This document shows, in pieces, positions 7,453 to 15,414 of a stretch of DNA of 16,614 nt. A program made the translations under genes and the position numbers. Every line of letters starts with the position of its first letter. Position 1 is the first letter of the stretch. This stretch comes from CAIVND01 sp035532075 (lineage in GTDB: Bacteria; Actinomycetota; Acidimicrobiia; Acidimicrobiales; Bog-793): NCBI GenBank assembly GCA_035532075.1, contig DATKRV010000078.1, positions 1 to 16,614 on the forward strand, in the 5' to 3' direction. The notes under the pieces were generated by a model. The model was not told the origin of the DNA. It made no database searches and saw only the letters and a program-made list of their open reading frames with translations.

Positions 7453-7992
7453 TCGCTGCCTGCGCGTCACATTCTGAAACCTCGGTATCTGCGGAGATCT
7501 CGACCGCCGACCCTGTCAAATTTCCAGTTTTCCTGAACCCCCGGTAACGTCGGGCGCCAATCGATTCGCCCCGGGTTTCACAGAGAGTCATGGGTGCTCA
7601 TGAATTGCTAGCCCGTCTCAAGACTTGACGGTGCGAGACACAGGATCCAGGCGACAACACGCGTTCTCGCGCGACCTGCCGAGACGAGCTACTTGCACCA
7701 CCAGATTCCGCCCGTATCCCAACGATCGCGACGCTCCTAACCCAGGGTCTACAGGTGATCCCCTCTCGCGTCAGAGTGCCGGAGGATGGATGGAATGTGG
7801 GTCTTCAAAGGCTATCTAGTCCGTGGTTCATGGCCAACCCAGAGCGCATTTACGTGAACTCCCCACGATGGCGAACAGGGCCGGCCTTTCGATATTGACC
7901 AGCGACAGCGAAGAAGATTCAATGAGAGACACTCGAACCGATCTCGATCAGCAATCTCGGACTTCGGTGTCCATGAACCATAGATGATCACG

Positions 7993-7998
7993 TAGCCT
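7993..7998 (+). promoter_or_regulatory. glnD: Candidate -10 box (TAGCCT) for glnD
   Basis: TAGCCT fits TANNNT and ends eight bases before the ATG at 8007. With no Shine-Dalgarno sequence there, a leaderless glnD mRNA would be consistent. No -35 match was found, so this is weak. Confidence 0.25.
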
Positions 7999-8006
7999 TG
8001 GCCATC

Positions 8007-10418
8007 ATGGCGACCCCACCTGACTCGACACATGTTCTCGCAACTACCCGAGCAAACGAAATTCGAGATGCGCGCGCCAGGCTCACTGACGCAGTACTCA
8101 AAGGGACTCTCGCAGCGGCAGAATTTTCCACCCAATATGCGAAAGTCTGTGACCACTGGCTCGCATCGCTGTTCGACGAAGCGACCGCAGGAAGGTCACG
8201 GGGCTGCACTCTCGTCGCGGTTGGAGGATACGGTCGCGGCGAGTTGACGCCGGGAAGCGACCTTGACCTTGTCCTGCTCCACAAGGGAAGGCGGCACCAC
8301 GAGGAGATCGCGAACGCCATCTGGTATGCGGTCTGGGATAGCGGAATTCGCCTTGATCACAGCGTGCGAACGAGAAAAGAAGCGGTCTCGATGGCGAGAG
8401 AGAACCTCAAGGTAATGCTCGGTCTCCTTGATGGGCGCGTCATCGCAGGCGACGAAGAACTCGCGAGACCCGTCTTCGCGACAACACACGATCTCTGGCG
8501 CCGCGAATGGGAGCGCTATCTTCCCGAACTTGAAGAGTCGGTCACAATAAGACACAGGGCCTCGGGCGAATTGGCGTTCCTCCTTGAACCCGATCTCAAA
8601 CTCTCCGAAGGTGGTCTTCGCGACATCGGGGTACTGCGTGCGTTCGGTGAGGCGCTTCCTGAAATCGGCGAACTCGCGACATCGGTGCAGGTGCGCACGG
8701 CAGAACGCACGATTGTCGCGGCGCGCGTCGCCGTGCAGTGTCGCACCTCGGCCGCAGGTGACCGGCTCTTGCTCCAGGAGCAGGACCAGGTGGCCGAGAC
8801 GCTCGGTTACGAAGACGCCGACCGGCTGATGGCAGCGATAGCCGAGGCAGGAAGGGCGATCACGGCCGCGGGGAACGAGGGCTGGAGACGCATCCGGCTG
8901 TTTGAACAACCCGGCAACCAGACGGACTCGACAGACACCGAACTTGGTTCGGGGGTGACTTGGAGACGCGGCGAGATCGCGCTGCGTGCAGATGCAGATC
9001 TCGCGCATCATCCCGAACTCACGATGAAGGTTGCACTTGCTGCGGCAGAGCGCAATGCGCTTATCGAGCACGCGACGCTCGATCGACTCGAGCGAGAGAC
9101 ACCAGTTCCCTCGGCCCCCTGGTCAGACGAACTGCGCAACGCGTTCATCGCACTTTTGCAGACCGGAGACGCCCTTGTTCCCGTGATCGAGTCGCTAGAT
9201 CAACGGAGGCTCTTCGAGCGGTTCATTCCCGAATGGACAAACGTCCGCAATAGGCCGCAACGAAACGCCTATCACCGCTTCACCGTCGATCGCCATCTGC
9301 TCGAGGCGATCGCGCGCTCTTCGGAGCATCTCGGCTCCGTTGGTCATCCTGATCTATTGGTTATGGCGGCAATGCTGCATGACATGGGCAAAGGTACTCC
9401 AGGAGACCACTCCGAGGTCGGCATGAAACTCGCAGCGACGATTGCGACGCGCATGGGTTTTGACGACCGAGATGTCGCGACGCTTGTGCGCCTCGTTCAG
9501 TACCACCTCGTGCTGCCAGAATGTGCGACGCGGCGCGACATTGATGATCCAGCGACGGCCGCGCTTGTCGCCAAGCTGGTCGGAGACCACAACACGCTTG
9601 AGCTGCTTGCCGCGCTCACCGAGGCAGATGGACAGGCGACCGGTACCTCCGCATGGGGGCCGTGGAAATCAGAGCTTGTCGCCAATCTTGTCCAACATGT
9701 CGAAGCGATCTTTGACGGCACCAAGCCCCCGGAACCTCAGTGGTTCGTGCCCACCGCCGAGCAGCTCGAGCTCTTGGAACGTCACGAGATCGCGCTCTTC
9801 GCGCAGGGCCGCCACGTGACGGTCGTCGCTCCGGATCGAACAGGAATGCTTGCCGCAGTCACCGGTGCACTTGCGCTCAACGGATGCAATGTGCGCCGTG
9901 CAACTGCGGTCGAGGGGATCCCAGGCATGGCACTTGAAAGTTTCGATATCGAACCGACATTTGATCGACCCGTTGACTGGAGTCGCGTGGAACAGCAGGT
10001 CATCGATGGACTTTCGAACGCAAAGCCATTTGGCGAACTGCTTCGCGAGCGCGACGACACCTATGCACCTCGCCGGCCGTCATCTGCCTATCCCACGAAG
10101 ACCCATGTAAAGATCGTCAATGACGTCTCAGATCGCGCCTCGATCATCGAGGTTCGCGCAAATGACCGCCTCGGACTGTTGCACCACATCACCACGGTCC
10201 TTGCCGGCCAGGGCATCGACGTCGTCTCAGCTCTTGTTGACACCCTTGGCCACGAGGTGATTGACACCTTTTATGTGCTCGATCGCGAGGGCCACAAGTT
10301 GAGCGACCCGATCATCATGAACGAAGTCACCGCCGCGCTTGAAGGGGTCATTTCGACCGACCAGGCCGACGAGGGGAATCCTCCACCAGCGGGTCCGAAC
10401 GGTCCGAAACAGCGCTGA
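8007..10418 (+). CDS. glnD: GlnD, bifunctional PII uridylyl/adenylyl-transferase and removing enzyme
   Basis: GlnD senses glutamine and attaches a nucleotide to, or removes it from, the PII protein that controls ammonium uptake and assimilation; in several actinobacteria it adenylylates GlnK. The 803-residue product has the full domain order. The nucleotidyltransferase motif GGYGRGELTPGSDLDL is at about 73-88. The family's middle region includes FLLEPDLKLSEGGLRDIGVLR. The HD hydrolase motif MLHDMGKG has its His-Asp pair at 458-459. Two C-terminal ACT domains begin near 604 (VTVVAPDRTGMLAAVTGAL) and 713 (IIEVRANDRLGLLHHITTVL) and bind glutamine. The length is close to actinobacterial GlnD. The frame opens with a TTG at 7998, but ATG 8007 is preferred because a -10-like TAGCCT precedes it. 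No amtB or glnK is adjacent, so the gene appears to be transcribed alone. Confidence 0.95.
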   Translation: MATPPDSTHVLATTRANEIRDARARLTDAVLKGTLAAAEFSTQYAKVCDHWLASLFDEATAGRSRGCTLVAVGGYGRGELTPGSDLDLVLLHKGRRHHEEIANAIWYAVWDSGIRLDHSVRTRKEAVSMARENLKVMLGLLDGRVIAGDEELARPVFATTHDLWRREWERYLPELEESVTIRHRASGELAFLLEPDLKLSEGGLRDIGVLRAFGEALPEIGELATSVQVRTAERTIVAARVAVQCRTSAAGDRLLLQEQDQVAETLGYEDADRLMAAIAEAGRAITAAGNEGWRRIRLFEQPGNQTDSTDTELGSGVTWRRGEIALRADADLAHHPELTMKVALAAAERNALIEHATLDRLERETPVPSAPWSDELRNAFIALLQTGDALVPVIESLDQRRLFERFIPEWTNVRNRPQRNAYHRFTVDRHLLEAIARSSEHLGSVGHPDLLVMAAMLHDMGKGTPGDHSEVGMKLAATIATRMGFDDRDVATLVRLVQYHLVLPECATRRDIDDPATAALVAKLVGDHNTLELLAALTEADGQATGTSAWGPWKSELVANLVQHVEAIFDGTKPPEPQWFVPTAEQLELLERHEIALFAQGRHVTVVAPDRTGMLAAVTGALALNGCNVRRATAVEGIPGMALESFDIEPTFDRPVDWSRVEQQVIDGLSNAKPFGELLRERDDTYAPRRPSSAYPTKTHVKIVNDVSDRASIIEVRANDRLGLLHHITTVLAGQGIDVVSALVDTLGHEVIDTFYVLDREGHKLSDPIIMNEVTAALEGVISTDQADEGNPPPAGPNGPKQR

Positions 10419-10531
10419 CCGGCAGCTTTATGGCAGCGATTGGCGAGAATTGAGCGTCCTTTTCCGCCTGTGACCAGCATTTTCATCTTTTATGGGACCA
10501 TATTGGCGCAGATCGCGGGTAAAATAACAAC

Positions 10532-10765
10532 TATGTGATCAATCACCCGACGTACGGTTCGCGAGACCGGAGCGGGATGTCGCTCGGATGGAACGCAGTT
10601 TCCCCGAGACGACCGCCTTCATTCAATGGTGCTCTCGTTTCGCGCACCTCGTCACCTTCGTCGAACGCGCATGACCGCGCAAAAAAGGAGCTGCCTGTCG
10701 CACCAGCCAAGGGCCACCCCCGTCTGCACCTCGTAGGGCAATAGCCCACGGTCCGAACGCCCTAC
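10532..10765 (+). promoter_or_regulatory. Candidate riboswitch, possibly c-di-AMP (ydaO/yuaA) type, with a switching hairpin
   Basis: ACCTCGTAGG at 10728-10737, preceded by CCCGTC at 10719-10724, resembles the conserved 3' end of ydaO riboswitches (CCCGUCAGCUAACCUCGUAGGC). That class binds c-di-AMP and is known to precede rpf-type cell-wall hydrolase genes in actinobacteria. The GTAGGGC inside it (10733-10739) is perfectly complementary to GCCCTAC (10759-10765). The same bases can form a small GGGC-AATA-GCCC hairpin instead, as expected for an expression platform. The 5' half of the motif is not clearly matched, since I found no good copy of GGGGACC or UGGGGUGAA, so the class assignment is tentative. 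Confidence 0.33.
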
Positions 10766-10849
10766 CGGCTTCGCGACCCCGAGTCGCATGCATCAAGACG
10801 GCCTGCCCGCATCCTTACCCACCTGGAACCACCTGGTTTTCCAAGATCC

Positions 10850-10856
10850 AAGGAGG
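10850..10856 (+). promoter_or_regulatory. Strong ribosome binding site (AAGGAGG) for the rpf-like gene
   Basis: A consensus AAGGAGG stands four bases before the ATG at 10861 and fixes the start. GCATCCTT upstream (about 10810) can pair with AAGGA plus ATGC of the start region, leaving GGCAAG bulged, so the site might be masked in one fold of the leader. Confidence 0.8.
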
Positions 10857-10860
10857 CAAG

Positions 10861-11388
10861 ATGCACAAGCACCCTTTGCTCGCATTCGCCACTGCAACCC
10901 TTGGCCTCTCTATTGGGGCCACCGCACTAGGCGTCTCAGACGCCTCAGCGACACCAGTTACGAACCACCGACTCACAAATGGTGGACTAAAGCTCGACTC
11001 GCGCCATGCGGCGAGGGACCGTCGGGTCCGGCTCTCACGACTGGGTCATGCCCGGGCGGAAATTTCGGCCATCTTTTCAAAGACGGGACCGGTCGATTTT
11101 CTCGTTCCAAGACTTGTACGCCTTCGCGCCCTTGCGAGCACTTCGACAGATGGACACATCTGGGCAAAGCTCAGAGCGTGTGAGTCGGGCAATAACTACG
11201 GCGAGAACTCAGGAAATGGGTTCTATGGCGCGTACCAGTTCACAATCACTTCGTGGACCCAAGTCGGAGAGAGCGGATTTCCGAACCTCGCACCTCGCGC
11301 CGTACAAGACGAGGCAGCACGACGCCTGAGGACGGTTCAGGGATGGCAAGCATGGCCCACGTGCTCGGCCATGCTTGGATACACGTAA
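10861..11388 (+). CDS. Secreted resuscitation-promoting factor-like muralytic enzyme
   Basis: Rpf proteins are secreted lysozyme/transglycosylase-fold enzymes that cut peptidoglycan and help dormant or dividing actinobacterial cells grow. The 175-residue product begins with a Sec-type signal: MHKH, then a hydrophobic stretch LLAFATATLGLSIGATALGV, with likely cleavage after ASA near residue 30. A basic linker of about 65 residues follows. The C-terminal Rpf domain (about 98-175) has WAKLRACESGNNYGENSGNG, in which the glutamate after Cys is the expected catalytic residue, then YGAYQFTITSWTQVG, and ends with GWQAWPTCSAMLG. The two cysteines probably form the usual disulfide. No LysM or G5 domain is present. 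The long structured leader suggests control at the RNA level. Confident as an Rpf-family enzyme; the particular Rpf letter cannot be given. Confidence 0.9.
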   Translation: MHKHPLLAFATATLGLSIGATALGVSDASATPVTNHRLTNGGLKLDSRHAARDRRVRLSRLGHARAEISAIFSKTGPVDFLVPRLVRLRALASTSTDGHIWAKLRACESGNNYGENSGNGFYGAYQFTITSWTQVGESGFPNLAPRAVQDEAARRLRTVQGWQAWPTCSAMLGYT

Positions 11389-11591
11389 CCGCATTCCACC
11401 CTTCGCGCGCACGGTCACTGCTACCCGTGCGTCGGGCGCAAAGTCGTTCCGTTGACACCTCGGTGAAATGGTCAATCGTCACTCTTGGGGCACGGAAGGG
11501 GCGATGTGCGAGGTACTGTACATAGGGACTCCGGTCGTAAGAATCCAGTCCTAATCTGGTGGGCTGGCATACGCAATGAAGGTGGTGTCCG

Positions 11592-13082
11592 TTGTCCGAG
11601 CGAGTTCCCCGACTCGACGAGCAAATCGCACTGACGTTTGATGACGTTTTGCTGCTCCCCCAGGCCTCAGACCTGATGCCCTCCGAGGCCGAGACGAAGA
11701 CGAAGCTGTGCGAGCGTCTCGAACTCAATATTCCGCTGTTATCCGCGGCCATGGATACCGTCACCGAATCGCGTCTTGCCATTGCGCTTGCACGGCTCGG
11801 TGGCCTTGGCATTGTTCATCGCAACATGTCCGCAGAGCATCAGGCCCAAGAGATCGACAAGGTAAAGCGTTCCGAGGCCGGTATGGTCACCAACCCGGTC
11901 AAGATTCGACCAGATCAGCTCGTCGCCGAGGCGCTCGCCGTCATGTCGCATTTTCACATCTCTGGCGTACCTGTCGTCGACGAGATGGACCGGCTCGTCG
12001 GAATCATCACCAATCGCGATCTTCGCTTTCATGAGAACCTGACGGTTCCCATCCATGAGGTGATGACCAAAGAGGGACTCATCACTGCGCCGGTTGGCAC
12101 GACGCTCGAACAGGCGCGTCGCATCCTCCAAGGTGCCAAGGTCGAGAAGCTTCCGATTACCGACTCTCGTGGGACCCTTCGCGGCCTTATCACCGTAAAG
12201 GACATCACCAAGCAAGAGCTTTATCCAAACGCATGCAAAGACCGCGATGGACGTCTTCGCGTCGGCGCGGCAATCGGTGTGGGAGCCGACGGAATTGCCC
12301 GTGCCAAGGCGCTCATTGAGGCAGAGATCGACGTGATCTGCGTCGACACTGCGCATGGACAGTCACAACGGGTCATCGAGGCCGTCCGTCAACTCCGAGC
12401 GATCTGGCCAGATGGTGTCATCGTGGCGGGAAACGTCGCTACCCCCGAGGCAACCCGAGCGCTCGCTGAGGCAGGTGCTGACGTTGTCAAGGTCGGGGTC
12501 GGACCGGGCGCTATCTGCACGACACGCGTCGTGACCGGTATCGGTGTACCGCAGTGGACCGCGGTCCACCAGTGCGCGTCAGCGGCGCGCGAGTATCACG
12601 TCGGGATTATCGCAGATGGCGGAATCCGCTACTCCGGAGATATCGCCAAAGCGATCGGTGCGGGCGCGCATGCCGTCATGCTCGGGAGTCTTTTCGCCGG
12701 AGTCGATGAAAGTCCGGGCGAGATCATCATGATCGGCAACCAGCCGAGAAAGATGTATCGAGGAATGGGCTCGATGGGAGCAATGTCCTCACGCTCGTTC
12801 TCCAAAGACCGTTACGCGCAAGAGGACATCATCGACGCGGAGAAAGTGGTTCCTGAGGGAGTCGAGGGCAACGTCGCCTACCGCGGACCGATGCATGAAG
12901 TTGTCCACCAACTCGTCGGAGGCCTGCGTCAGGCAATGGGCTATTGCGGAACCCGCACGATCGGCGAACTTCGCGAACGGGCAAAGTTCATCCGTGTCAC
13001 ACCAATGGCGAATCGCGAGAACCACCCGCACGATCTCTCGGGTGTCGTCGACGCTCCCAACTACTGGGCGAGCGAGCTCTAG
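11592..13082 (+). CDS. guaB: Inosine-5'-monophosphate dehydrogenase
   Basis: GuaB oxidises IMP to XMP with NAD+, the committed step of guanine nucleotide synthesis in the cytoplasm. The 496-residue product has the full family layout: N-terminal LTFDDVLLLPQASD; a pair of CBS domains inserted at about 96-210 (HISGVPVVD, GIITNRDLRF, LRGLITVKDI); the TIM-barrel segments VDTAHGQSQRVIEAVRQLR and VIVAGNVATPEATRAL; the active-site loop GPGAICTTR with catalytic Cys309; IADGGIRYSGDIAKAIGAGA; and the flap with YRGMGSMGAM and the Arg407-Tyr408 pair. The start is a TTG at 11592, preceded by AAGGTGGTG at 11579-11587; no in-frame ATG or GTG fits better. The family usually has Ser before Ile in the loop (GSICTTR), and here it is Ala. 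It follows the rpf-like gene by 203 bp and is probably transcribed from its own promoter. Confidence 0.97.
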   Translation: MSERVPRLDEQIALTFDDVLLLPQASDLMPSEAETKTKLCERLELNIPLLSAAMDTVTESRLAIALARLGGLGIVHRNMSAEHQAQEIDKVKRSEAGMVTNPVKIRPDQLVAEALAVMSHFHISGVPVVDEMDRLVGIITNRDLRFHENLTVPIHEVMTKEGLITAPVGTTLEQARRILQGAKVEKLPITDSRGTLRGLITVKDITKQELYPNACKDRDGRLRVGAAIGVGADGIARAKALIEAEIDVICVDTAHGQSQRVIEAVRQLRAIWPDGVIVAGNVATPEATRALAEAGADVVKVGVGPGAICTTRVVTGIGVPQWTAVHQCASAAREYHVGIIADGGIRYSGDIAKAIGAGAHAVMLGSLFAGVDESPGEIIMIGNQPRKMYRGMGSMGAMSSRSFSKDRYAQEDIIDAEKVVPEGVEGNVAYRGPMHEVVHQLVGGLRQAMGYCGTRTIGELRERAKFIRVTPMANRENHPHDLSGVVDAPNYWASEL

Positions 13083-13246
13083 AACACAAGATCTCCCCGC
13101 TCTTGGCGCCTTTCCTCGCCAGTTCGGGCGCTCAGAACAAGCAACTACGCTTTGCCTACCGAGTTCAAGGATCCTCTGTCGAAGGACCAAACAAGGAAGT
13201 TCATCAACCCAACGCATCTCTGACACTGCAACGAGGGCACGAGAAC

Positions 13247-13702
13247 ATGCATATCTCCGCAAAGGTCGAATACGCCGTACGCGCACTACTCGTGCTCACC
13301 GCGGCAGACGGAGGTCCGCTCTCGGGCTCTGCCCTCGCGAACGCGCAGGAGCTACCCCCGAAGTTCCTCGACGGAATCCTTGCCGAATTACGGCGAAGCA
13401 ACATCATCGTCAGCCAGCGCGGATCAGATGGTGGATACCGTCTCGCTCGCGACGCGTCTTGTATCGCGCTTGCGGACATCATTCGCGCGATCGACGGACC
13501 TCTTGCGGCGGTTCGGGGGGAGCACCCCGAGGTGACATCGTATGAGGGCGACGCGGTGCACCTGCAAGATATCTGGATTGCGATTCGCGCCACGCTGCGC
13601 AGCGTGCTCGAGACCACGACGCTTGCCGACGTTGTCTCTGGCAGATTGCCGGCAAATGTCAAGAAACTCGTCGCTGATCCCGACTCTTGGATCTCTCGCT
13701 AG
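13247..13702 (+). CDS. Rrf2-family transcriptional regulator without Fe-S cysteines
   Basis: The 151-residue product starts MHISAKVEYAVRALLVLTAA, the typical Rrf2 N-terminus, followed by a winged helix with LPPKFLDGILAELRRSNIIVSQRGSDGGYRLAR and then ALADIIRAIDGPLAAV. Rrf2 proteins such as IscR and NsrR often sense Fe-S, NO or redox state through three cysteines near residues 90-110. This protein has only one cysteine (in DASCIAL) and none in that region, so it is probably a cluster-free member responding to another cue. The frame is open upstream to about 12944 inside guaB, but ATG 13247 begins the conserved sequence and has GAGGG upstream. Its stop is 23 bp before the quinone oxidoreductase gene, so the two are likely an operon and the regulator may control it. 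Confidence 0.88.
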   Translation: MHISAKVEYAVRALLVLTAADGGPLSGSALANAQELPPKFLDGILAELRRSNIIVSQRGSDGGYRLARDASCIALADIIRAIDGPLAAVRGEHPEVTSYEGDAVHLQDIWIAIRATLRSVLETTTLADVVSGRLPANVKKLVADPDSWISR

Positions 13703-13713
13703 CTCAACACCAT

Positions 13714-13719
13714 TTGGAG
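13714..13719 (+). promoter_or_regulatory. Ribosome binding site (TGGAGG) for the quinone oxidoreductase
   Basis: TTTGGAGG ends six bases before the ATG at 13726 and decides this start over an in-frame ATG at 13687 that would overlap the upstream gene. Confidence 0.75.
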
Positions 13720-13725
13720 GCACCT

Positions 13726-14751
13726 ATGCGTGCGGTCATCTACACAACGCCCGGCGGACCCGAGGTCCTCACGCTTGTCGATCGCGAGATCCCGACGCCA
13801 GGCCCGGGAGAGTTGCTCGTACGCGTGCACGTCTCGGGGGTGAATCCAACGGACTGGAGGTCCCGGCGGGCACCGGGTGGCTCTCTTGCCTATCCCGAGA
13901 TCGTTCCCAACCAAGATGGCTCGGGAGTGATCACTGCCGTTGGCAAGGGTGTCTCTGACGACCGCATCGGTGAACGCGTCTGGATCTACGAGGCCTGCTA
14001 CGGGCGAGCTTTTGGAACCGCGCAGGAGTACCTCGCAATCGACGAGAAAAAGGCGGTCAAGCTTCCCGGTGACGCGAACTTTGACCTTGGCGCCTCGCTC
14101 GGGATCCCGGCACTCACCGCACATCGCTGTCTCAGCGTCGGCGAGCAGCGTCGCGCGCGACTCGGCCCAAAGACGCTCAAGGGCGAGACCATCCTTGTCG
14201 CAGGCGGAGCCGGCGCCGTCGGTCACTTTGCGATCCAGCTCGCCCGCTGGTCAGGCGCGCGCGTGATTTCATCGGTGAGCAGCGACGAGAAGGCCGAACT
14301 CGCAGTGCGAGCGGGCGCGAACGAGACCGTGAACTACCATCGTGACGACGTGATCGCGAAGATCCGCGACTTTGCCCCAGAGGGAGTGGATGCGATCGTC
14401 GAGGTCGCTCCCGTGGCCAACCACTCGATCAACTCCGGCGTGCTCAAAGAAGGTGGAACCATCGCCATCTATGCGAGCGGCACCGATCCTCTTGTGATCG
14501 ACATCCGATCGATGATGCGCCTCAATGCCGGAATTGAATTCGTCTACGTCTATACGGTCTCAAAAGCGGCAAAGCGCGCCGCGGTCAAAGATGTCTCGCG
14601 GGCGCTCAAGGACGGGGCGCTCGGTGTGGGAGACGAACATGGCCTACCGCTTGTCCGCTTTGGCCTGAGTGAGACCGAACAGGCACACCGCGCCGTGGAA
14701 CAGGCAACGACCGGCAAGATCGTTATCCACACCGTCGATGTCCTCCACTGA
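13726..14751 (+). CDS. Zinc-free NADPH:quinone oxidoreductase-like MDR protein
   Basis: This 341-residue protein belongs to the medium-chain dehydrogenase/reductase family, quinone oxidoreductase (zeta-crystallin) branch, which reduces quinones or enones with NADPH. It has MRAVIYTTPGGPEVL at the start, GELLVRVHVSGVNPTDWRSR, the domain-joining segment with NQDGSGVITAVGKGV, and the nucleotide-binding motif AGGAGAVG at about 158-165 followed by HFAIQLARWSGARVIS. The structural and catalytic zinc cysteines of alcohol dehydrogenases are missing, as expected for this branch. C-terminal GKIVIHT is also typical. It follows the Rrf2-type gene by 23 bp, which suggests it is induced by electrophile or redox stress. 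It is convergent with the VOC-fold gene. The physiological substrate is unknown. Confidence 0.92.
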   Translation: MRAVIYTTPGGPEVLTLVDREIPTPGPGELLVRVHVSGVNPTDWRSRRAPGGSLAYPEIVPNQDGSGVITAVGKGVSDDRIGERVWIYEACYGRAFGTAQEYLAIDEKKAVKLPGDANFDLGASLGIPALTAHRCLSVGEQRRARLGPKTLKGETILVAGGAGAVGHFAIQLARWSGARVISSVSSDEKAELAVRAGANETVNYHRDDVIAKIRDFAPEGVDAIVEVAPVANHSINSGVLKEGGTIAIYASGTDPLVIDIRSMMRLNAGIEFVYVYTVSKAAKRAAVKDVSRALKDGALGVGDEHGLPLVRFGLSETEQAHRAVEQATTGKIVIHTVDVLH

Positions 14752-14770
14752 CCAGACTCGGGAGGTGTGG

Positions 14771-14785
14771 GTGTCTTGTCGACAC
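14771..14785. terminator. Weak hairpin between convergent genes
   Basis: GTGTC-TTGTC-GACAC lies 19 bases past the oxidoreductase stop, in the 93-bp gap between convergent genes. The stem is only 5 bp and no T-run follows, so termination is uncertain. Confidence 0.2.
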
Positions 14786-14844
14786 ATCGATTGGCGCGAC
14801 CACTCGCCACCGGTTCGACGCCAACGGCGAGCCCGAACAAGTTC

Positions 14845-15312
14845 CTAGAGGCTGAGCGCCTTGGTCGGCGCGAGGGTGTTTGCCGGATCATTCCAGTCGA
14901 CACCGGCGACGTCGATATAGAGCTCAATCTCGTTCCCGTCTGGATCGAGCACATAGAGACTGTGTGTCACGGTGTGGTCTGACGAGCCAGCGATCGTGAC
15001 CCCCTCGTCATTGAGCGTGGCGAGCGCCGAGCGAAGTTCGTCATCGGTGTCACCGATCTTGAATCCAAGGTGATAGAGGCCAGCTCGGTGGCTGCGTCCC
15101 GGATGCGGTGCGTCCTCTCCGACCTCGATGAGCAAGAGCTCGTGATGGGTACGACCTGACGAGAACATCGCGATCCTGCCAAGCGCGAGCGCTTGGCCGT
15201 CGCTGCCCTTTGGTTCGATCATCTCGAAACCCAGCACATCACGGTAAAAGTGCACGGAACGTTCGATATTTTTCACGAACAACACTGCATGGCCAAGCTC
15301 TTTGATCTTCAC
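14845..15312 (-). CDS. VOC-superfamily (glyoxalase/extradiol dioxygenase-fold) protein
   Basis: A 155-residue protein of the vicinal oxygen chelate fold, with two beta-alpha-beta-beta-beta modules. It carries LGHAVLFVKNIERSVHFYRDVLGFEM at the start, YHLGFKI in the middle and VLDPDGNEIELYID near the end. His8, His81 and Glu130 occupy the three metal-ligand positions of extradiol dioxygenases, and HELLLIEV offers a further glutamate, so a metal-dependent enzyme is likely, as a catechol-type dioxygenase or glyoxalase relative. The reaction cannot be named. The frame allows a GTG at 15318, but GTG 15312 is chosen because AAAGGGG stands five bases before it. It is about 100 bp downstream of pdxT on the same strand and could share its transcript. 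Confidence 0.88.
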   Translation of the reverse strand: MKIKELGHAVLFVKNIERSVHFYRDVLGFEMIEPKGSDGQALALGRIAMFSSGRTHHELLLIEVGEDAPHPGRSHRAGLYHLGFKIGDTDDELRSALATLNDEGVTIAGSSDHTVTHSLYVLDPDGNEIELYIDVAGVDWNDPANTLAPTKALSL

Positions 15313-15414
15313 AGGCACCCCTTTGACGCGGACTCTTCCAGTCTGTCACTACCGATCAACACCGAATCCCTCCGTTTTCTTCCAAGAGCTCAGTCGACTC
15401 TCGAAATCAGCAAT

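Larger units (their letters stand above)
7203..8006. other. About 800 bp with no convincing gene; short repeats and a possible hairpin
   Basis: No open frame here shows a domain, a good ribosome binding site or protein-like composition on either strand. Only the first 39 bases continue the GAF-GGDEF frame past its stop. A cluster of repeats lies at 7399-7452. No tRNA or transposase remnant was recognised. It may be a decayed gene region or hold the glnD promoter and small RNAs that cannot be proved by eye. Confidence 0.45.
10419..10860 (+). other. Long leader of the rpf-like gene
   Basis: The 442 bp between glnD and the rpf-like gene hold no gene I can support. A TAAAAT at 10520-10525 could be a -10 box without a clear -35, giving a leader of about 330 nt. 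The leader contains several hairpins, including GAGCG (10570-10574) with CGCTC (10581-10585). Confidence 0.5.

Noticed and set aside
7379..7591. 70-codon minus-strand open frame in the gap before glnD
   Set aside because: No recognisable motif, no ribosome binding site, and composition like random sequence.
8196..9071. Long open frame (291 codons) antisense to glnD
   Set aside because: It lies wholly inside the glnD reading frame, has no domain or ribosome binding site, and is explained by codon bias of the sense gene.
11739..12356. 205-codon open frame antisense to guaB
   Set aside because: It mirrors highly conserved guaB codons and shows no protein-like motif.
13087..13105. CAAGA/TCTTG hairpin after guaB as a terminator
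   Set aside because: Five-base stem with a nine-base loop and no T-run.
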